Of a stretch of DNA of 64,000 bases, positions 1 through 9,756 are shown piece after piece. The DNA is taken from contig JAYRKL010000013.1 of assembly GCA_041905795.1 (NCBI GenBank), positions 54,415 through 118,414 of the forward strand. The letters run 5' to 3'. The position numbers were made by a program, and so were the translations under genes. The number at the start of each line of letters is the position of its first letter. Within the stretch, counting starts at the first letter, position 1. The notes beneath the pieces are model-generated. The model was not told where the DNA came from, made no database searches, and saw only the letters and a list, made by a program, of their open reading frames with translations. This DNA comes from SHVO01 sp041905795 (GTDB lineage Bacteria > Pseudomonadota > Alphaproteobacteria > Rhodospirillales > Rhodospirillaceae).

Positions 1-1014
1 CGGCTCATCCGGCGGCATCACCGGCTCCTCGCCCGGCGCGCGCTGGATCTCCTTCACCTCCTCGAATCCGGCCCGTTCCCGCTGCTGGTAGTTTTCGGTG
101 GCCTGACGGGTCTCGGCGTCCAGCTTCTCCGGCGCCGCGCGCGGCTTCACCGCCAGAACCACGGCGCGGGACAGTTTCTGGAGCAGGCCGATATCCTTGG
201 GCGTGGGCTCGAGATAATGGTCGGCGATTTTGGCGACGTCCCTGGACAGGGAGCCGGTCAACAACGCCAGTTGCTGGTCCTCGAGGCGCTCGGCGGTTTT
301 GGCGGCGTCGGCCAGCAGCTCCACCAGCACGCGCAGCTTGGCCTCGACATCGGGGGTGATCTGGTTGTTCTGATAGGCTTCGACCACCAGGTTGCAGACG
401 AATCCCAGGCGATAGCCATGGCTGTCCAGCCTGGCCTGGAGCACCTCGTTCATGGAGCCGTCGACCGCCTCCTGGATATTGGCCGCGTCGACGTCCCGGC
501 CGCTGGCCTTCTCCAGCATGGTGTTGAGGACGTTGATGCGCCGGATGGCGGAGGGCCGGCTCCTGGCGCGGCGGTCAGGCCCGAGGTAGTCGCTGGTGAC
601 GACGAAGGCCGCGCGATTCATGGTCACGCGCTTCAGGCGCTGAAGCAGTTGTTCTTCCTTGACCGGCTTGATGATGATGTCGTCGGTGCCGGCCTGCATC
701 GCCTTTTTGACGGCATCGACGTGGTCGGGGGCGACCAATGTCGTGATCAGCACGAACGGATTGGCGCCCAGCCGGTTGTGGCGGATGTCGCGGATGAAAT
801 CGAACACGGCGGGATCGAGGTCGTCGGCGACGATGATCAGGTCCGGCGGCGTCTGCGCTATCAGGGTGCGGAGGGTGGCGAGGTCGGGATAGGCGCTGAC
901 CTGCTTGAGGCCGGCATGGTTCAGGATCTGGCACAATTCCTGGCGGCTGACGTCGTCGGGTTCGCCGACGAACGCCACAACCCGGTCCAGTTGCTGCAGG
1001 TCGAAGTCACTCAT
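1..1014 (-). CDS. CheY-like response regulator receiver protein, C-terminus cut by window edge
   Basis: Read in the reverse strand from ATG at 1014; the frame stays open for 338 codons to base 1, so the C-terminus lies outside the window. Residues about 10-130 form a receiver domain: acidic residues near 20-21, the likely phospho-accepting Asp at 64 or 65 (LIIVADD), Thr91/92 after the fourth strand and Lys116 in the IIIKPV loop. A YLGPDRR motif follows at about 143-149; this linker motif is common after receivers in alphaproteobacterial regulators. The rest is predicted helical with no DNA-binding domain visible, so it probably acts through protein contacts. The gene is divergent from the unknown protein at 1376 with 361 bases between. 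Receiver assignment is firm; the output role is unknown. Confidence 0.85.
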   Translation of the reverse strand, partial: MSDFDLQQLDRVVAFVGEPDDVSRQELCQILNHAGLKQVSAYPDLATLRTLIAQTPPDLIIVADDLDPAVFDFIRDIRHNRLGANPFVLITTLVAPDHVDAVKKAMQAGTDDIIIKPVKEEQLLQRLKRVTMNRAAFVVTSDYLGPDRRARSRPSAIRRINVLNTMLEKASGRDVDAANIQEAVDGSMNEVLQARLDSHGYRLGFVCNLVVEAYQNNQITPDVEAKLRVLVELLADAAKTAERLEDQQLALLTGSLSRDVAKIADHYLEPTPKDIGLLQKLSRAVVLAVKPRAAPEKLDAETRQATENYQQRERAGFEEVKEIQRAPGEEPVMPPDEP

Positions 1015-1375
1015 GACATCCGATGAGCGCTAGGGACGCGCTACCACAGTTAGCGGCCAATCCAACATGCCCGGCAGGGTGACGGGCGCCCCGCGACCGG
1101 CGGCGGGTAAAAACCGCAAACCACGTGACTCACACAAATCCTGCGGCCAAATCAAGCAGTTATTTACGCCGGTGCCGGTACATATTCCCGTGGCAGTAGC
1201 AATTGCCCTTCTCGGTCTGGAAAAATTATGAGACTCTCGATGCTTCCAAGTGTTGGTTTTGAGGCACTACGGATTGTGGTGCCGCGCCGCAAGTCAGGCG
1301 GGCCAGAGCACGTGAGAACGGGGCGCATCGAACGCTCCCGCACCGCGCTTCGCCGCCGGGGGATGAGTTTCTAGG
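1015..1375. other. Intergenic region between divergent genes
   Basis: About 360 bases separate two divergent genes and probably hold both promoters. I see no RNA gene, no convincing ORF and no strong palindrome. A moderately AT-rich patch near 1150-1230 is the most promoter-like part. Confidence 0.4.
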
Positions 1376-2155
1376 GTGTCGAACGACAGCACGCAGGGCG
1401 GCAGATCCGCCGGTTTGCCGACGCGCAGGAAAAAGGGGCTCGCGGCCGCGGCTCGGCGCGTCACCGGACGCCTGCGGCGCATGCTCGGCCAGGAAGACGC
1501 CGACAATTCGGTCGAAGCCAAGGATGCGGTGCGCCATTTCCTCACTGCCATGCTGGGGGTCAGCGCCCGCCTCTATCCGGCCTGGCAGAAGCTGCTCAAT
1601 GACGCTCTCGCCGAATGCGACCTGACCTTCGACGAACGCCACAACCTGTTCGAGATGCATCCCATCGACGACTATTTCTTCGCCGCGGTGGTGGCGCTGG
1701 AAACCGCCAAGCTGCGCGGCCTGTATACACCGGAGGAGGCCACCGAACTGCTGGGCGAGATCGGCGCCCAGGTGGACGCCAAGGCGGACCGCACCGACCG
1801 CGTGGTCTCGGACCTGGTGTTCCTGATGCTGGGGCGCATCGACCTCGGCGCCGGCATGGAACGCATGAAAGCGCCCTACGACAAGGCGGTGAAGACGGTG
1901 CTGCAGCAGATCGGCGTCGGCCGGATTCCAGCCACCCGCAGGCTCCTGGGCGACGTCGGTCTCAGGCACATGCTGGGCGAGCCCCTGGCGCTGGGCGTGC
2001 CCCAGTGGTGGAAGTCCTTCAAGGCCCAGTTCAAGATCTACTGGACCGAGCCCGAGCCGGTGTACCTGGAGGACCACGACGTCGTTCCGGCCGGCGCTCC
2101 CGCCGCACCGGCGCCCCTGCGCCGCAGCTTGCGCCGCCGCGCTGCGGCTTTTTAA
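1376..2155 (+). CDS. Conserved-looking protein of unknown function
   Basis: A 259-codon frame with high-GC coding bias, starting at GTG 1376; a GGGGGA stretch lies about 15 bases upstream, a rather long spacing, so the start is uncertain. The first 40 residues are basic and low-complexity. Residues about 45-230 look mostly helical and acidic (for example HPIDDYFFAAVVALETAK), with no signal peptide and no obvious membrane segment. The tail (about 232-259) is rich in Ala, Pro and Arg. I do not recognise a family. It is followed within 60 bases by the alpha/beta hydrolase on the same strand and may share its transcript. Confidence 0.6.
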   Translation: MSNDSTQGGRSAGLPTRRKKGLAAAARRVTGRLRRMLGQEDADNSVEAKDAVRHFLTAMLGVSARLYPAWQKLLNDALAECDLTFDERHNLFEMHPIDDYFFAAVVALETAKLRGLYTPEEATELLGEIGAQVDAKADRTDRVVSDLVFLMLGRIDLGAGMERMKAPYDKAVKTVLQQIGVGRIPATRRLLGDVGLRHMLGEPLALGVPQWWKSFKAQFKIYWTEPEPVYLEDHDVVPAGAPAAPAPLRRSLRRRAAAF

Positions 2156-2213
2156 TTGGGTGCCGTCAGGTTTTGAATTGCCGGCGGCGACGGCGCCTCG
2201 GAAAATCCCCGCA

Positions 2214-3017
2214 ATGACCTGGGACTTCACTTTTCCGCCCGGCGGTACGACGCGGCTCCTGCCGTCGGCGCGCCTGCATATCGGCCCGCCGGCGCCCGGC
2301 CCGACCACCTTGTTCATCCCCGGCGGCTTCCACGGCGCCTGGTGCTTCGCGCCCTATCTCAGGGCATTCGCCGCCGCCGGAGTCAGCGCCGCCACCCTCG
2401 ACCTGCGGGGCCATGGCGGCCTCGCGCAGACCGCCGATTTCATCCATCACGGCGCCCTGGCGATGGCCGCGGATGTCATCGCGGCCGCCGCGGCTTTTCC
2501 GGACGGGGTGATCCTGGCGGGCCACAGCCTCGGCGCCCTCGCGGCCATGATCGCAGCGCGCGATGTCGGCCCGCGGGGGCTGGTGATGCTGGCGCCGGCG
2601 CCGCCCGGCAATGTCCCCAGGATGCACAGCCTGCCGCCCTTCCCCGTCGATGCGCCGGTGGCCCCGCCGCCGGAGGCCCGCGCCCGCCGCTGGCTGCTGC
2701 AGGGCCTCGCGCGCGACACCGATCTCGCGCCGTATCTCGCACGGCTGTGCCCGGAGAGCCCGGCGCTGCTCAACGACCGTTACGAGGGCCGCATCAAGGT
2801 TGACCCGGCCTGGGTCGGCGGGCCGCGCCTGGCCATGACCGGCGACCTGGATGTGAGCCCCATGGCCGCACCCGGCGAAAGCGATGCCGCGGCGGCGCTG
2901 TACCACGCCGACACGCTCCGGCTTCACGGCGGACACTGCTTCATGCTCGAACCCGCCTGGGAGGACAGCGCCCGGCAAGTGTTGGACTGGCTCGCGGCCC
3001 GCGGCCTCACACCGTGA
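2214..3017 (+). CDS. Alpha/beta hydrolase
   Basis: A 267-residue alpha/beta hydrolase. Visible hallmarks are an oxyanion-type FIPGGFHGAW segment after the first strands, a DLRGHG turn, the nucleophile elbow GHSLGA with its serine, and the C-terminal catalytic histidine in LHGGHC. The acidic member is likely in the TGDLD stretch. There is no signal peptide, so it should be cytoplasmic. ATG 2214 (MTWDFTF) is preferred over the in-frame GTG at 2160 because the first 18 residues of the longer frame look non-conserved. Its stop overlaps the start of the autotransporter gene by four bases (GTGA), implying translational coupling. The substrate is not evident; esterase or lipase-type activity is the general family role. 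Confidence 0.85.
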   Translation: MTWDFTFPPGGTTRLLPSARLHIGPPAPGPTTLFIPGGFHGAWCFAPYLRAFAAAGVSAATLDLRGHGGLAQTADFIHHGALAMAADVIAAAAAFPDGVILAGHSLGALAAMIAARDVGPRGLVMLAPAPPGNVPRMHSLPPFPVDAPVAPPPEARARRWLLQGLARDTDLAPYLARLCPESPALLNDRYEGRIKVDPAWVGGPRLAMTGDLDVSPMAAPGESDAAAALYHADTLRLHGGHCFMLEPAWEDSARQVLDWLAARGLTP

Positions 3018-5866
3018 GCGCGCCTGTGGGGAATGCCTTGTTTCGTTACTCCGTCTTCGCGCTGCCCGCGCTGCTCCTCGTGGGCGCGCCGTCTTCCGCC
3101 GACGCCGCCTGTGTACGCGACGGCGACACGGTCACCTGCACCGACCAGGACAGCAACGGCTATGTCTCGCCGTCCTCGAACGGCCTGCGCCTGACCGTCG
3201 CTCCCGGCGCCACGCTTTACAACCTCAACAACGGCGAGACCGACGGCGCCTGTGACGAACTCGCCTTGCCCAGCGTCTGGCTGGGCGACGACAGTTCGGT
3301 CACCAACGGCGGCACCATCGTCACCCAGGGCGTGTGCGGCTGGAACATCGCCCTGGGAAACCGCGGCGCCGTGGTCAATCGCGGCCAGATCGTCAGTTAC
3401 GGCGTGCTGGGCGTCGGCATCGTCGGAGCCGACAACCTGAACGTCATCAACGGCGGCGGCATCACCACCAATGACCGGGCCGCTTACGGGATTTACGCCG
3501 GCGACCAGGCCGTCATCACCACCGAGGCCGGCAGCTCGCTCACCACTCGCGGCGACGGCGCCAACGGCATCATGCTGCCGGGCGGCGGCACGATCGACAA
3601 TCGCGGCCGCATCGAAACCCTGGCGTCGGCCGCCGACGGCATCAACGCCGGCGCCGGCGTTACGGTGCACAATGCCGGCACGATCGTCGCCCGCGGGTCC
3701 GCCGCATCGGCTATCAGAATCCTGGACAGGATCCAGGGCGGCGCCGCGGTCATCGTCAATACCGGCGACGTCAGCGCGCTGTTCACGGGACAGACCGACG
3801 CGCCGACGCATTCCATCGCCATCTCGGCCGATGTCGCGAGTTTCTCCCTGTCCAACAGCGGTACCGTCACCGGCGCCTTCGCCGCCGCGCAGCTGGCCGC
3901 CACCGGCCCTGTGACACTAGTCAACGCCGGAACCATGGCCGTCACCGGCGAACGGCGCAACGACGGCAGCCTGGCACAGGGCGGCGGCGTGATCCTGGTG
4001 GCCGCGGGCGGAAACACCGTCATCACCAACACCGGGCAGATCACCGCCGCGGGCGGGCAGCCCGCCATCCGCATCAGCGGCGGCGACGCCAACATCGCCA
4101 ATACCGGCGCCATCATCGGTGACGTGCTGTCGGGCGGCGGCGACGACACGTTCGCCCTTTCCACCGGCAGCCGGTTCGAAGGGACCTTCGACGGCGGCGC
4201 CGGCAGCGATACGCTGCTGCTGACGGGTATTGGAGAGTTCTCGTCCGCGCTCGCCAACGTCGAGATGCTGAGCAAGAGCGGCGCCGGCACCTGGACCTTG
4301 CACAAGGCGCTTGCCTTCACCCGCCAGGCCAACATCCTCGACGGCGTGCTCAGGATCGACCGCGACGGCGTGCTCACGACGCCCGCGCTCAACATCATCA
4401 CTTCAGGCACGCTTGCCGGCACCGGCGCGGTGGCGGGCACGGTGACCAACGCCGGCACCCTGGCGCCGGGACGCGGGATGACCGGGTCCGCCATGCTCAC
4501 CATCCTCGGCGCTTATGTGCAGGACGCCGCCGGGACGCTGGCGTTGAACGTCACGGAGAGCGGCAACGACTCCCTTTCCATCGGCGGCACCGCCGCCCTG
4601 GCCGGGACGCTCAAGATCACCTATGACGCCGCGCTCGCCGCCAGCCATTTCACCGGTTCGCGCGAGCGCCGTATTGTTTTCGCGGCTGACAGCGGCCTGA
4701 CGGTCCAGGGCGCCTTCGCGCGCGTCACCGGCAATGCCGGATTCATCGACAGCAAAGTGCGCGTGACCGCCACCGGGGTCGACCTGATTTACACCCGCCT
4801 GTCCTACGGCGCCGCCGCCGGCAACTCCAACCAGCGCGCCGCCGGCGAGATGCTCGACCGCGTTGCCGCCGCGCCGGTTGTTCCCGCGGCGCTGACGTCC
4901 ACCCTCGCCGCGCTGGACGCCGGCACGCCCGAAAGCGCCGTCGGCACGCTGGCCGCCTTGGCGCCCGAGACCGTGCCGGCGCTCCAGACTCTCGGCTTGT
5001 TCACCCTGCAATCGCTGCGGGACGCGGCACCGGCGGCCGGCGATTCCACCTACGCGGCCTGGGGCAGTTTCCTCAACCGTCACGGCAGCGCCAGCCGCCC
5101 CGGCGCCGCCGCGTTCCGTTATGACCTGAACGGCGGCGCGGCCGGCTTTTCCCTGAAGGCCGGCGAAGCGCTGCGGGTTCAGGCGCTGCTGGCCCGCAGC
5201 AGCGCCGATGCCGCATTCGCCAACCCCGCCGCCGGCGCCCCCACCGGTACCTTCGCCGGCAATTTCGCCGGGCTCGGCGCCAGCTACGCCTGGAACAGGC
5301 TGACCGCGAGCGCCGGGGTGATCTACGGCGCAGCCCATCCCGAGACCCGGCGCGTCCAATTGCTCGCGGGCGCCGCGTCCACGCTCTCGGCACGCGGGTC
5401 GGCCGAGATGTGGTCGGTCTACGGCACGCTGGCTACCACCTTCGATTTCGGCGCCGTCGCTCTCACCCCCGGTGCCTCGCTTGCGCGCGATTCCATCGCC
5501 TTGAGCCGCTTCGACGAAACCGCGCCGTTGTCGGCCACCACCTTGCCCTCGGACGCCGCCGCATTGCGCGCGGACGTAAGTGTGCGCGCCGAGGCCGTCA
5601 CCGGCGGGGTGCGGCCCTATCTGGGCCTGAGGCTCGCGCAGGACCTGACGAGCGGACGGCGGACGGCGGTGGTGCGGATCACCGGCGTTCCCGGAAGCGA
5701 TTTCACCATTGGCGGCCAGCGCACACGCGGTTTGGCCCTCACCTGCGACGGCGGCCTGGCGGCCGACCTCGCGCCGGGTCTCGAAACCCACGCCGGCGCG
5801 CGCTTCACCGCCAACGACGTCTTCGCCGGGCACACGCTGACGGCCGGCCTCACCTATCGCTGGTAG
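3014..5866 (+). CDS. Autotransporter (type Va) outer-membrane protein
   Basis: A 950-residue exported protein starting at GTG 3014. Residues 1-32 form a signal peptide (hydrophobic FALPALLLVG core, SADAA cleavage region). Residues about 60-480 are many short repeats of the form N-x-G-x-I/V (NAGTI, NRGRI, NTGQI), typical of a right-handed beta-helix passenger. A glycine/aspartate-rich GGGDDTF and DGGAGSDTL pair near 370-402 resembles RTX-like or autotransporter-associated repeats. The last roughly 270 residues fit an autotransporter beta-barrel and end in an aromatic residue (TYRW), as barrels recognised by the BAM machinery do. The gene is translationally coupled to the upstream hydrolase. 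Its 3' end overlaps the convergent Lrp gene by 17 bases. The passenger function is unknown. Confidence 0.9.
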   Translation: MSAPVGNALFRYSVFALPALLLVGAPSSADAACVRDGDTVTCTDQDSNGYVSPSSNGLRLTVAPGATLYNLNNGETDGACDELALPSVWLGDDSSVTNGGTIVTQGVCGWNIALGNRGAVVNRGQIVSYGVLGVGIVGADNLNVINGGGITTNDRAAYGIYAGDQAVITTEAGSSLTTRGDGANGIMLPGGGTIDNRGRIETLASAADGINAGAGVTVHNAGTIVARGSAASAIRILDRIQGGAAVIVNTGDVSALFTGQTDAPTHSIAISADVASFSLSNSGTVTGAFAAAQLAATGPVTLVNAGTMAVTGERRNDGSLAQGGGVILVAAGGNTVITNTGQITAAGGQPAIRISGGDANIANTGAIIGDVLSGGGDDTFALSTGSRFEGTFDGGAGSDTLLLTGIGEFSSALANVEMLSKSGAGTWTLHKALAFTRQANILDGVLRIDRDGVLTTPALNIITSGTLAGTGAVAGTVTNAGTLAPGRGMTGSAMLTILGAYVQDAAGTLALNVTESGNDSLSIGGTAALAGTLKITYDAALAASHFTGSRERRIVFAADSGLTVQGAFARVTGNAGFIDSKVRVTATGVDLIYTRLSYGAAAGNSNQRAAGEMLDRVAAAPVVPAALTSTLAALDAGTPESAVGTLAALAPETVPALQTLGLFTLQSLRDAAPAAGDSTYAAWGSFLNRHGSASRPGAAAFRYDLNGGAAGFSLKAGEALRVQALLARSSADAAFANPAAGAPTGTFAGNFAGLGASYAWNRLTASAGVIYGAAHPETRRVQLLAGAASTLSARGSAEMWSVYGTLATTFDFGAVALTPGASLARDSIALSRFDETAPLSATTLPSDAAALRADVSVRAEAVTGGVRPYLGLRLAQDLTSGRRTAVVRITGVPGSDFTIGGQRTRGLALTCDGGLAADLAPGLETHAGARFTANDVFAGHTLTAGLTYRW

Positions 5867-6383
5867 GACGCCCCGCTTTATAGTGGCCCTCTTTATAGTG
5901 ACCCGCTTTATAATGGGTGGTCGGCAGCGCCTTGGCGCCGCCGATTTCCTTCAACACAAAACTGGATCGGATCTCCTTGACGCCGGGAAGGCCGATCAGC
6001 TTGGCGGTGGTGAATTCGCCGTAAGCCTCGAGATCGGTGGCGACCACGTCCAGCAGGTAGTCGAGCCCGCCGGTCATGAGATAGCAGCAGGCCACCTCCG
6101 GCAGGCTCTGGATGCTGGCCAGGAACTTGTTGGTGACCTCCTCGGACTGGCGCTCGAGTTTCACCTCGACGAACGCCCGTACGCCCAGCCCGAGGGCCTT
6201 GCGGTCCACCTGGGCGCGGTAGCCGGTGATGAAGCCCCGCGTCTCCAGCGCCTTCACCCGGCGCAGGCAGGGCGATGGCGATAGCCCGACCCTCGCAGCC
6301 AGGTCGACATTGGAAAGTCCGCTATCCTGCTGAAGTACAGCAAGGATTTTGAGGTCGACCGCGTCGAGGGATTCTTCCGCCAT
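5850..6383 (-). CDS. Lrp/AsnC family transcriptional regulator
   Basis: A 177-residue Lrp/AsnC protein. Residues about 8-60 form the helix-turn-helix (LDAVDLKILAVLQ, then SNVDLAARVGLSPSPCLRRV) and about 75-150 the RAM ligand-binding domain (VACCYLMTGGLDYLLDVVA). The gene is divergent from hppD with 128 bases between, so it most likely senses an aromatic amino acid and controls the catabolic operon, as AsnC-type regulators do elsewhere. That link is inferred from position. The C-terminal tail is unusual: HYKAG, HYKEG, HYKAG in series, encoded by three 15-base tandem repeats, extending past the normal family end. The stop lies inside the end of the convergent autotransporter gene. Confidence 0.93.
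   Translation of the reverse strand: MAEESLDAVDLKILAVLQQDSGLSNVDLAARVGLSPSPCLRRVKALETRGFITGYRAQVDRKALGLGVRAFVEVKLERQSEEVTNKFLASIQSLPEVACCYLMTGGLDYLLDVVATDLEAYGEFTTAKLIGLPGVKEIRSSFVLKEIGGAKALPTTHYKAGHYKEGHYKAGRPTSDR
5875..5919. repeat. Three tandem 15-base repeats in the Lrp 3' end
   Basis: Three imperfect copies of a unit like gctttatagtggccc lie at 5875-5889, 5890-5904 and 5905-5919. They encode the repeated HYKxG tail of the Lrp/AsnC protein on the reverse strand. The unit is a multiple of three bases, so copy-number changes keep the frame. Confidence 0.85.
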
Positions 6384-6511
6384 TTTATAGCCAAATATTT
6401 ATATTATAGGGCATTTTATGCCTTTAATATGTGCTTGAGAGCCACTAAAAGCAAGCACATGTCGCCCCCATCGGCGTAGGATTTCGGCGATTTTCAGCTT
6501 TGGAGAGCTCC
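6384..6511. promoter_or_regulatory. Divergent promoter/operator region between Lrp gene and hppD
   Basis: This 128-base stretch is clearly AT-rich against its surroundings. It contains a perfect 9-base inverted repeat ATGTGCTTG / CAAGCACAT at 6429-6437 and 6452-6460 with a 14-base spacer, and a smaller dyad GGCAT-TTT-ATGCC at 6410-6422. An AAATATTT core lies near 6393. Lrp-type proteins bind AT-rich imperfect dyads, so these are reasonable operator candidates for the adjacent regulator. Binding is inferred, not shown. Confidence 0.6.
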
Positions 6512-7615
<1,104 letters not shown>

Positions 7616-7639
7616 AAGTCAGGGGAAAGACATAAAGCC

Positions 7640-8767
7640 ATGACGTCACGCATTCCCATGTCGCGGGGGTCGGGCATCCATTCGCGCCAGGCCCACGCCG
7701 ACCTGCCGCCCGGCACCTATGAGCGCGAGATCAGCAAGGAGGGTTTCTTCGGGCCGGCAGCGTTCTTCCATCACGCCCACCCGCCCACGGCCTGGACCGA
7801 TTTCACCGGCCCTTTGCGCCCGCGCGCCTTCGACCTCACCAAGACCGACCGCGCCGCCAACTCGCCCTGGGACGCCGCCAACGTGCTTCACAACAGTCAT
7901 GTGAAGGTGCGCTACTGGCGGCTCGACTCCTCCATGGAGAGCCTCGCGCGCAATGCCGACGGCGACGACCTGCTGTTCGTGCACACCGGCGCCGGCGAGC
8001 TTTATTGCGACTATGGCCATCTCGCTTTCACCGCCGGCGATTACATCCTGCTGCCGCGCGGCACGATGTGGCGCATCGACTGCACGGCGCCGGTGGACGC
8101 GTTGCTGATCGAATGTACCAACGCCAGCTACAGCCTGCCGGACCGCGGCCCCCTGGGGCCGACCGCCTTCTTCGACCCTGCCATCCTCGACGTGCCCGCC
8201 ATCGACGAGGCCTTCAAGGCCCAGCAGGGCGACCGCACCTGGCGCGTGCGCGTGAAGAAGCGCGACCAGGTGAGCGAGATCACCTACCCGTTCAATCCCC
8301 TGGACGCCGTCGGTTGGCACGGCGACCTGGCGCCGGTGCGGCTCAACGTCAAGGACATCCGCCCGGTCCTGAGCGCCCGCTACCACCTGCCGCCGTCGGT
8401 GCACACCACCTTCCTCGGCGAGCGCTTCGTCGTCTGCACCTTCGCGCCCCGGCCGTTCGAGACCGATCCCGGCGCGCTCAAGATCCCGTTCTTCCACAAC
8501 AACGACGACTACGACGAAGTGCTGTTCTACCACGCCGGCGATTTCTTCAGCCGCGACGGCATCGCGCCCGGCATGATGACGTTCCACCCCGCCGGCTTCA
8601 CCCACGGACCGCACCCCAAGGCCCTCAAGAACATGCTGGTGCAGACCAAGGCCGCCACCGACGAATACGCCGTGATGATCGACACCCGCGATCCGCTGGA
8701 GGTGGGCGACGGCGCCGCGGCCGCGGAACACGGCGCCTATGTCGACAGCTGGAAGGCCAAACCGTGA
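7640..8767 (+). CDS. hmgA: Homogentisate 1,2-dioxygenase, short form
   Basis: Opens the ring of homogentisate to maleylacetoacetate. The 375-residue cupin-type protein is shorter than the roughly 430-residue classical enzyme. A likely metal site is His286 and Glu293 in the HNNDDYDEVLFYH segment and His322 in GFTHGPHP; these resemble the His-Glu-His set of the family, but the exact alignment needs checking. The N-terminal cupin holds the LLFVHTGAGELYCDYG strand region. A GGGGA ribosome-binding site lies upstream of ATG 7640. It sits directly between hppD and the fumarylacetoacetase gene, which strongly supports the role. Its stop overlaps the next start (GTGA), indicating coupling. Related short cupins exist, so the activity is inferred from family plus context. 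Confidence 0.88.
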   Translation: MTSRIPMSRGSGIHSRQAHADLPPGTYEREISKEGFFGPAAFFHHAHPPTAWTDFTGPLRPRAFDLTKTDRAANSPWDAANVLHNSHVKVRYWRLDSSMESLARNADGDDLLFVHTGAGELYCDYGHLAFTAGDYILLPRGTMWRIDCTAPVDALLIECTNASYSLPDRGPLGPTAFFDPAILDVPAIDEAFKAQQGDRTWRVRVKKRDQVSEITYPFNPLDAVGWHGDLAPVRLNVKDIRPVLSARYHLPPSVHTTFLGERFVVCTFAPRPFETDPGALKIPFFHNNDDYDEVLFYHAGDFFSRDGIAPGMMTFHPAGFTHGPHPKALKNMLVQTKAATDEYAVMIDTRDPLEVGDGAAAAEHGAYVDSWKAKP

Positions 8768-9756
8768 AACTCGCGACCTTGAAGAACGGCACCCGCGACG
8801 GCGCCTTGGCCGTGGTGTCCAGGGACCTCGCCCGCGCGGTGACCGTGCCGAATATCGCCGCCACCCTGCAGGATGCGCTGGACGACTGGTGGGATACGGA
8901 ACCGCAGCTGAAGGCGGTCTATAAGCGCCTCAACGCCGGTGAGATCGCCGATGCGGTCGCGTTCTCGCCGCAAGCCGCCGAGTCACCCCTGCCGCGCGCC
9001 TATCACTGGGTCGACGGCAGCGCCTATCTGGTGCACGTGGAACTGGTGCGCAAGGCCCGCGGCGCGGAAGTGCCCGAGAGCTTCTACAGCGACCCCTTGG
9101 TCTACCAGGGCGGCAGCGACGACTTCCTGGCGCCGATGGATCCGATTCCCCTGCCCGCCGCCGACATGGGGCTGGACCTGGAAGCGGAAGTGGCGGTGAT
9201 CACCAATGACGTGCCGCTCGGCTGTTCGCCGGACGACGCCGCCAAGCACATCAAGCTGGTGATGCTGGTCAACGATGTGACTTTGCGCAACCTGATCCCG
9301 GCGGAACTGGCCAAGGGTTTCGGCTTTTATGTCGGCAAGCCGTCCACCGCCTTCTCGCCGGTGGCGGTGACGCCCGATGAGCTGGGCGACGCCTGGGACG
9401 GGGGCAAAGTCTCGCTGCCCCTGCTCAGCTTCGTCAACGGCCAGCCGCTCGGGAGACCCAACGCCGGCCAGGACCTGACTTTCGATTTCCGCCAGCTCAT
9501 CGGCCATGTCGCCAAGACCCGCCGGCTGGGCGCCGGCACCATCATCGGCTCGGGCACGGTCGCCAACCGCAATTACAGCGAGGTGGGCTCGTCCTGCCTG
9601 GCCGAGAAACGCACCATCGAAACCTTGAACGGCGGCAAGCCCACGACCCCGTTCCTGACCTATGGCGATACGGTGCGGATCGAGATGCGGGACGCCGACG
9701 GCGTCTCCATATTCGGCGCCATCGATCAGAAGGTGGCGCCCCTCCCCGATGCTTAA
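8764..9756 (+). CDS. fahA: Fumarylacetoacetate hydrolase family protein
   Basis: Expected to cleave fumarylacetoacetate to fumarate and acetoacetate, the last step of the pathway. At 330 residues it is the short bacterial FAH type. The metal-binding acidic motif is in MGLDLEAEVAVITNDVP, followed by the family segment LVNDVTLRNLIP and GSGTVANRNY near the C-terminus. The true start is GTG 8764, which overlaps the hmgA stop by four bases; the frame stays open far upstream, but that part is antisense-like noise inside hmgA. The downstream gene overlaps its last eight bases. The tight packing supports a single transcript. Confidence 0.93.
   Translation: MKLATLKNGTRDGALAVVSRDLARAVTVPNIAATLQDALDDWWDTEPQLKAVYKRLNAGEIADAVAFSPQAAESPLPRAYHWVDGSAYLVHVELVRKARGAEVPESFYSDPLVYQGGSDDFLAPMDPIPLPAADMGLDLEAEVAVITNDVPLGCSPDDAAKHIKLVMLVNDVTLRNLIPAELAKGFGFYVGKPSTAFSPVAVTPDELGDAWDGGKVSLPLLSFVNGQPLGRPNAGQDLTFDFRQLIGHVAKTRRLGAGTIIGSGTVANRNYSEVGSSCLAEKRTIETLNGGKPTTPFLTYGDTVRIEMRDADGVSIFGAIDQKVAPLPDA

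Noticed and set aside
8005..8763. N-terminal extension of the fumarylacetoacetase frame
   Set aside because: It overlaps hmgA in another frame and is Arg/Pro-rich; the GTG at 8764 fits family length.
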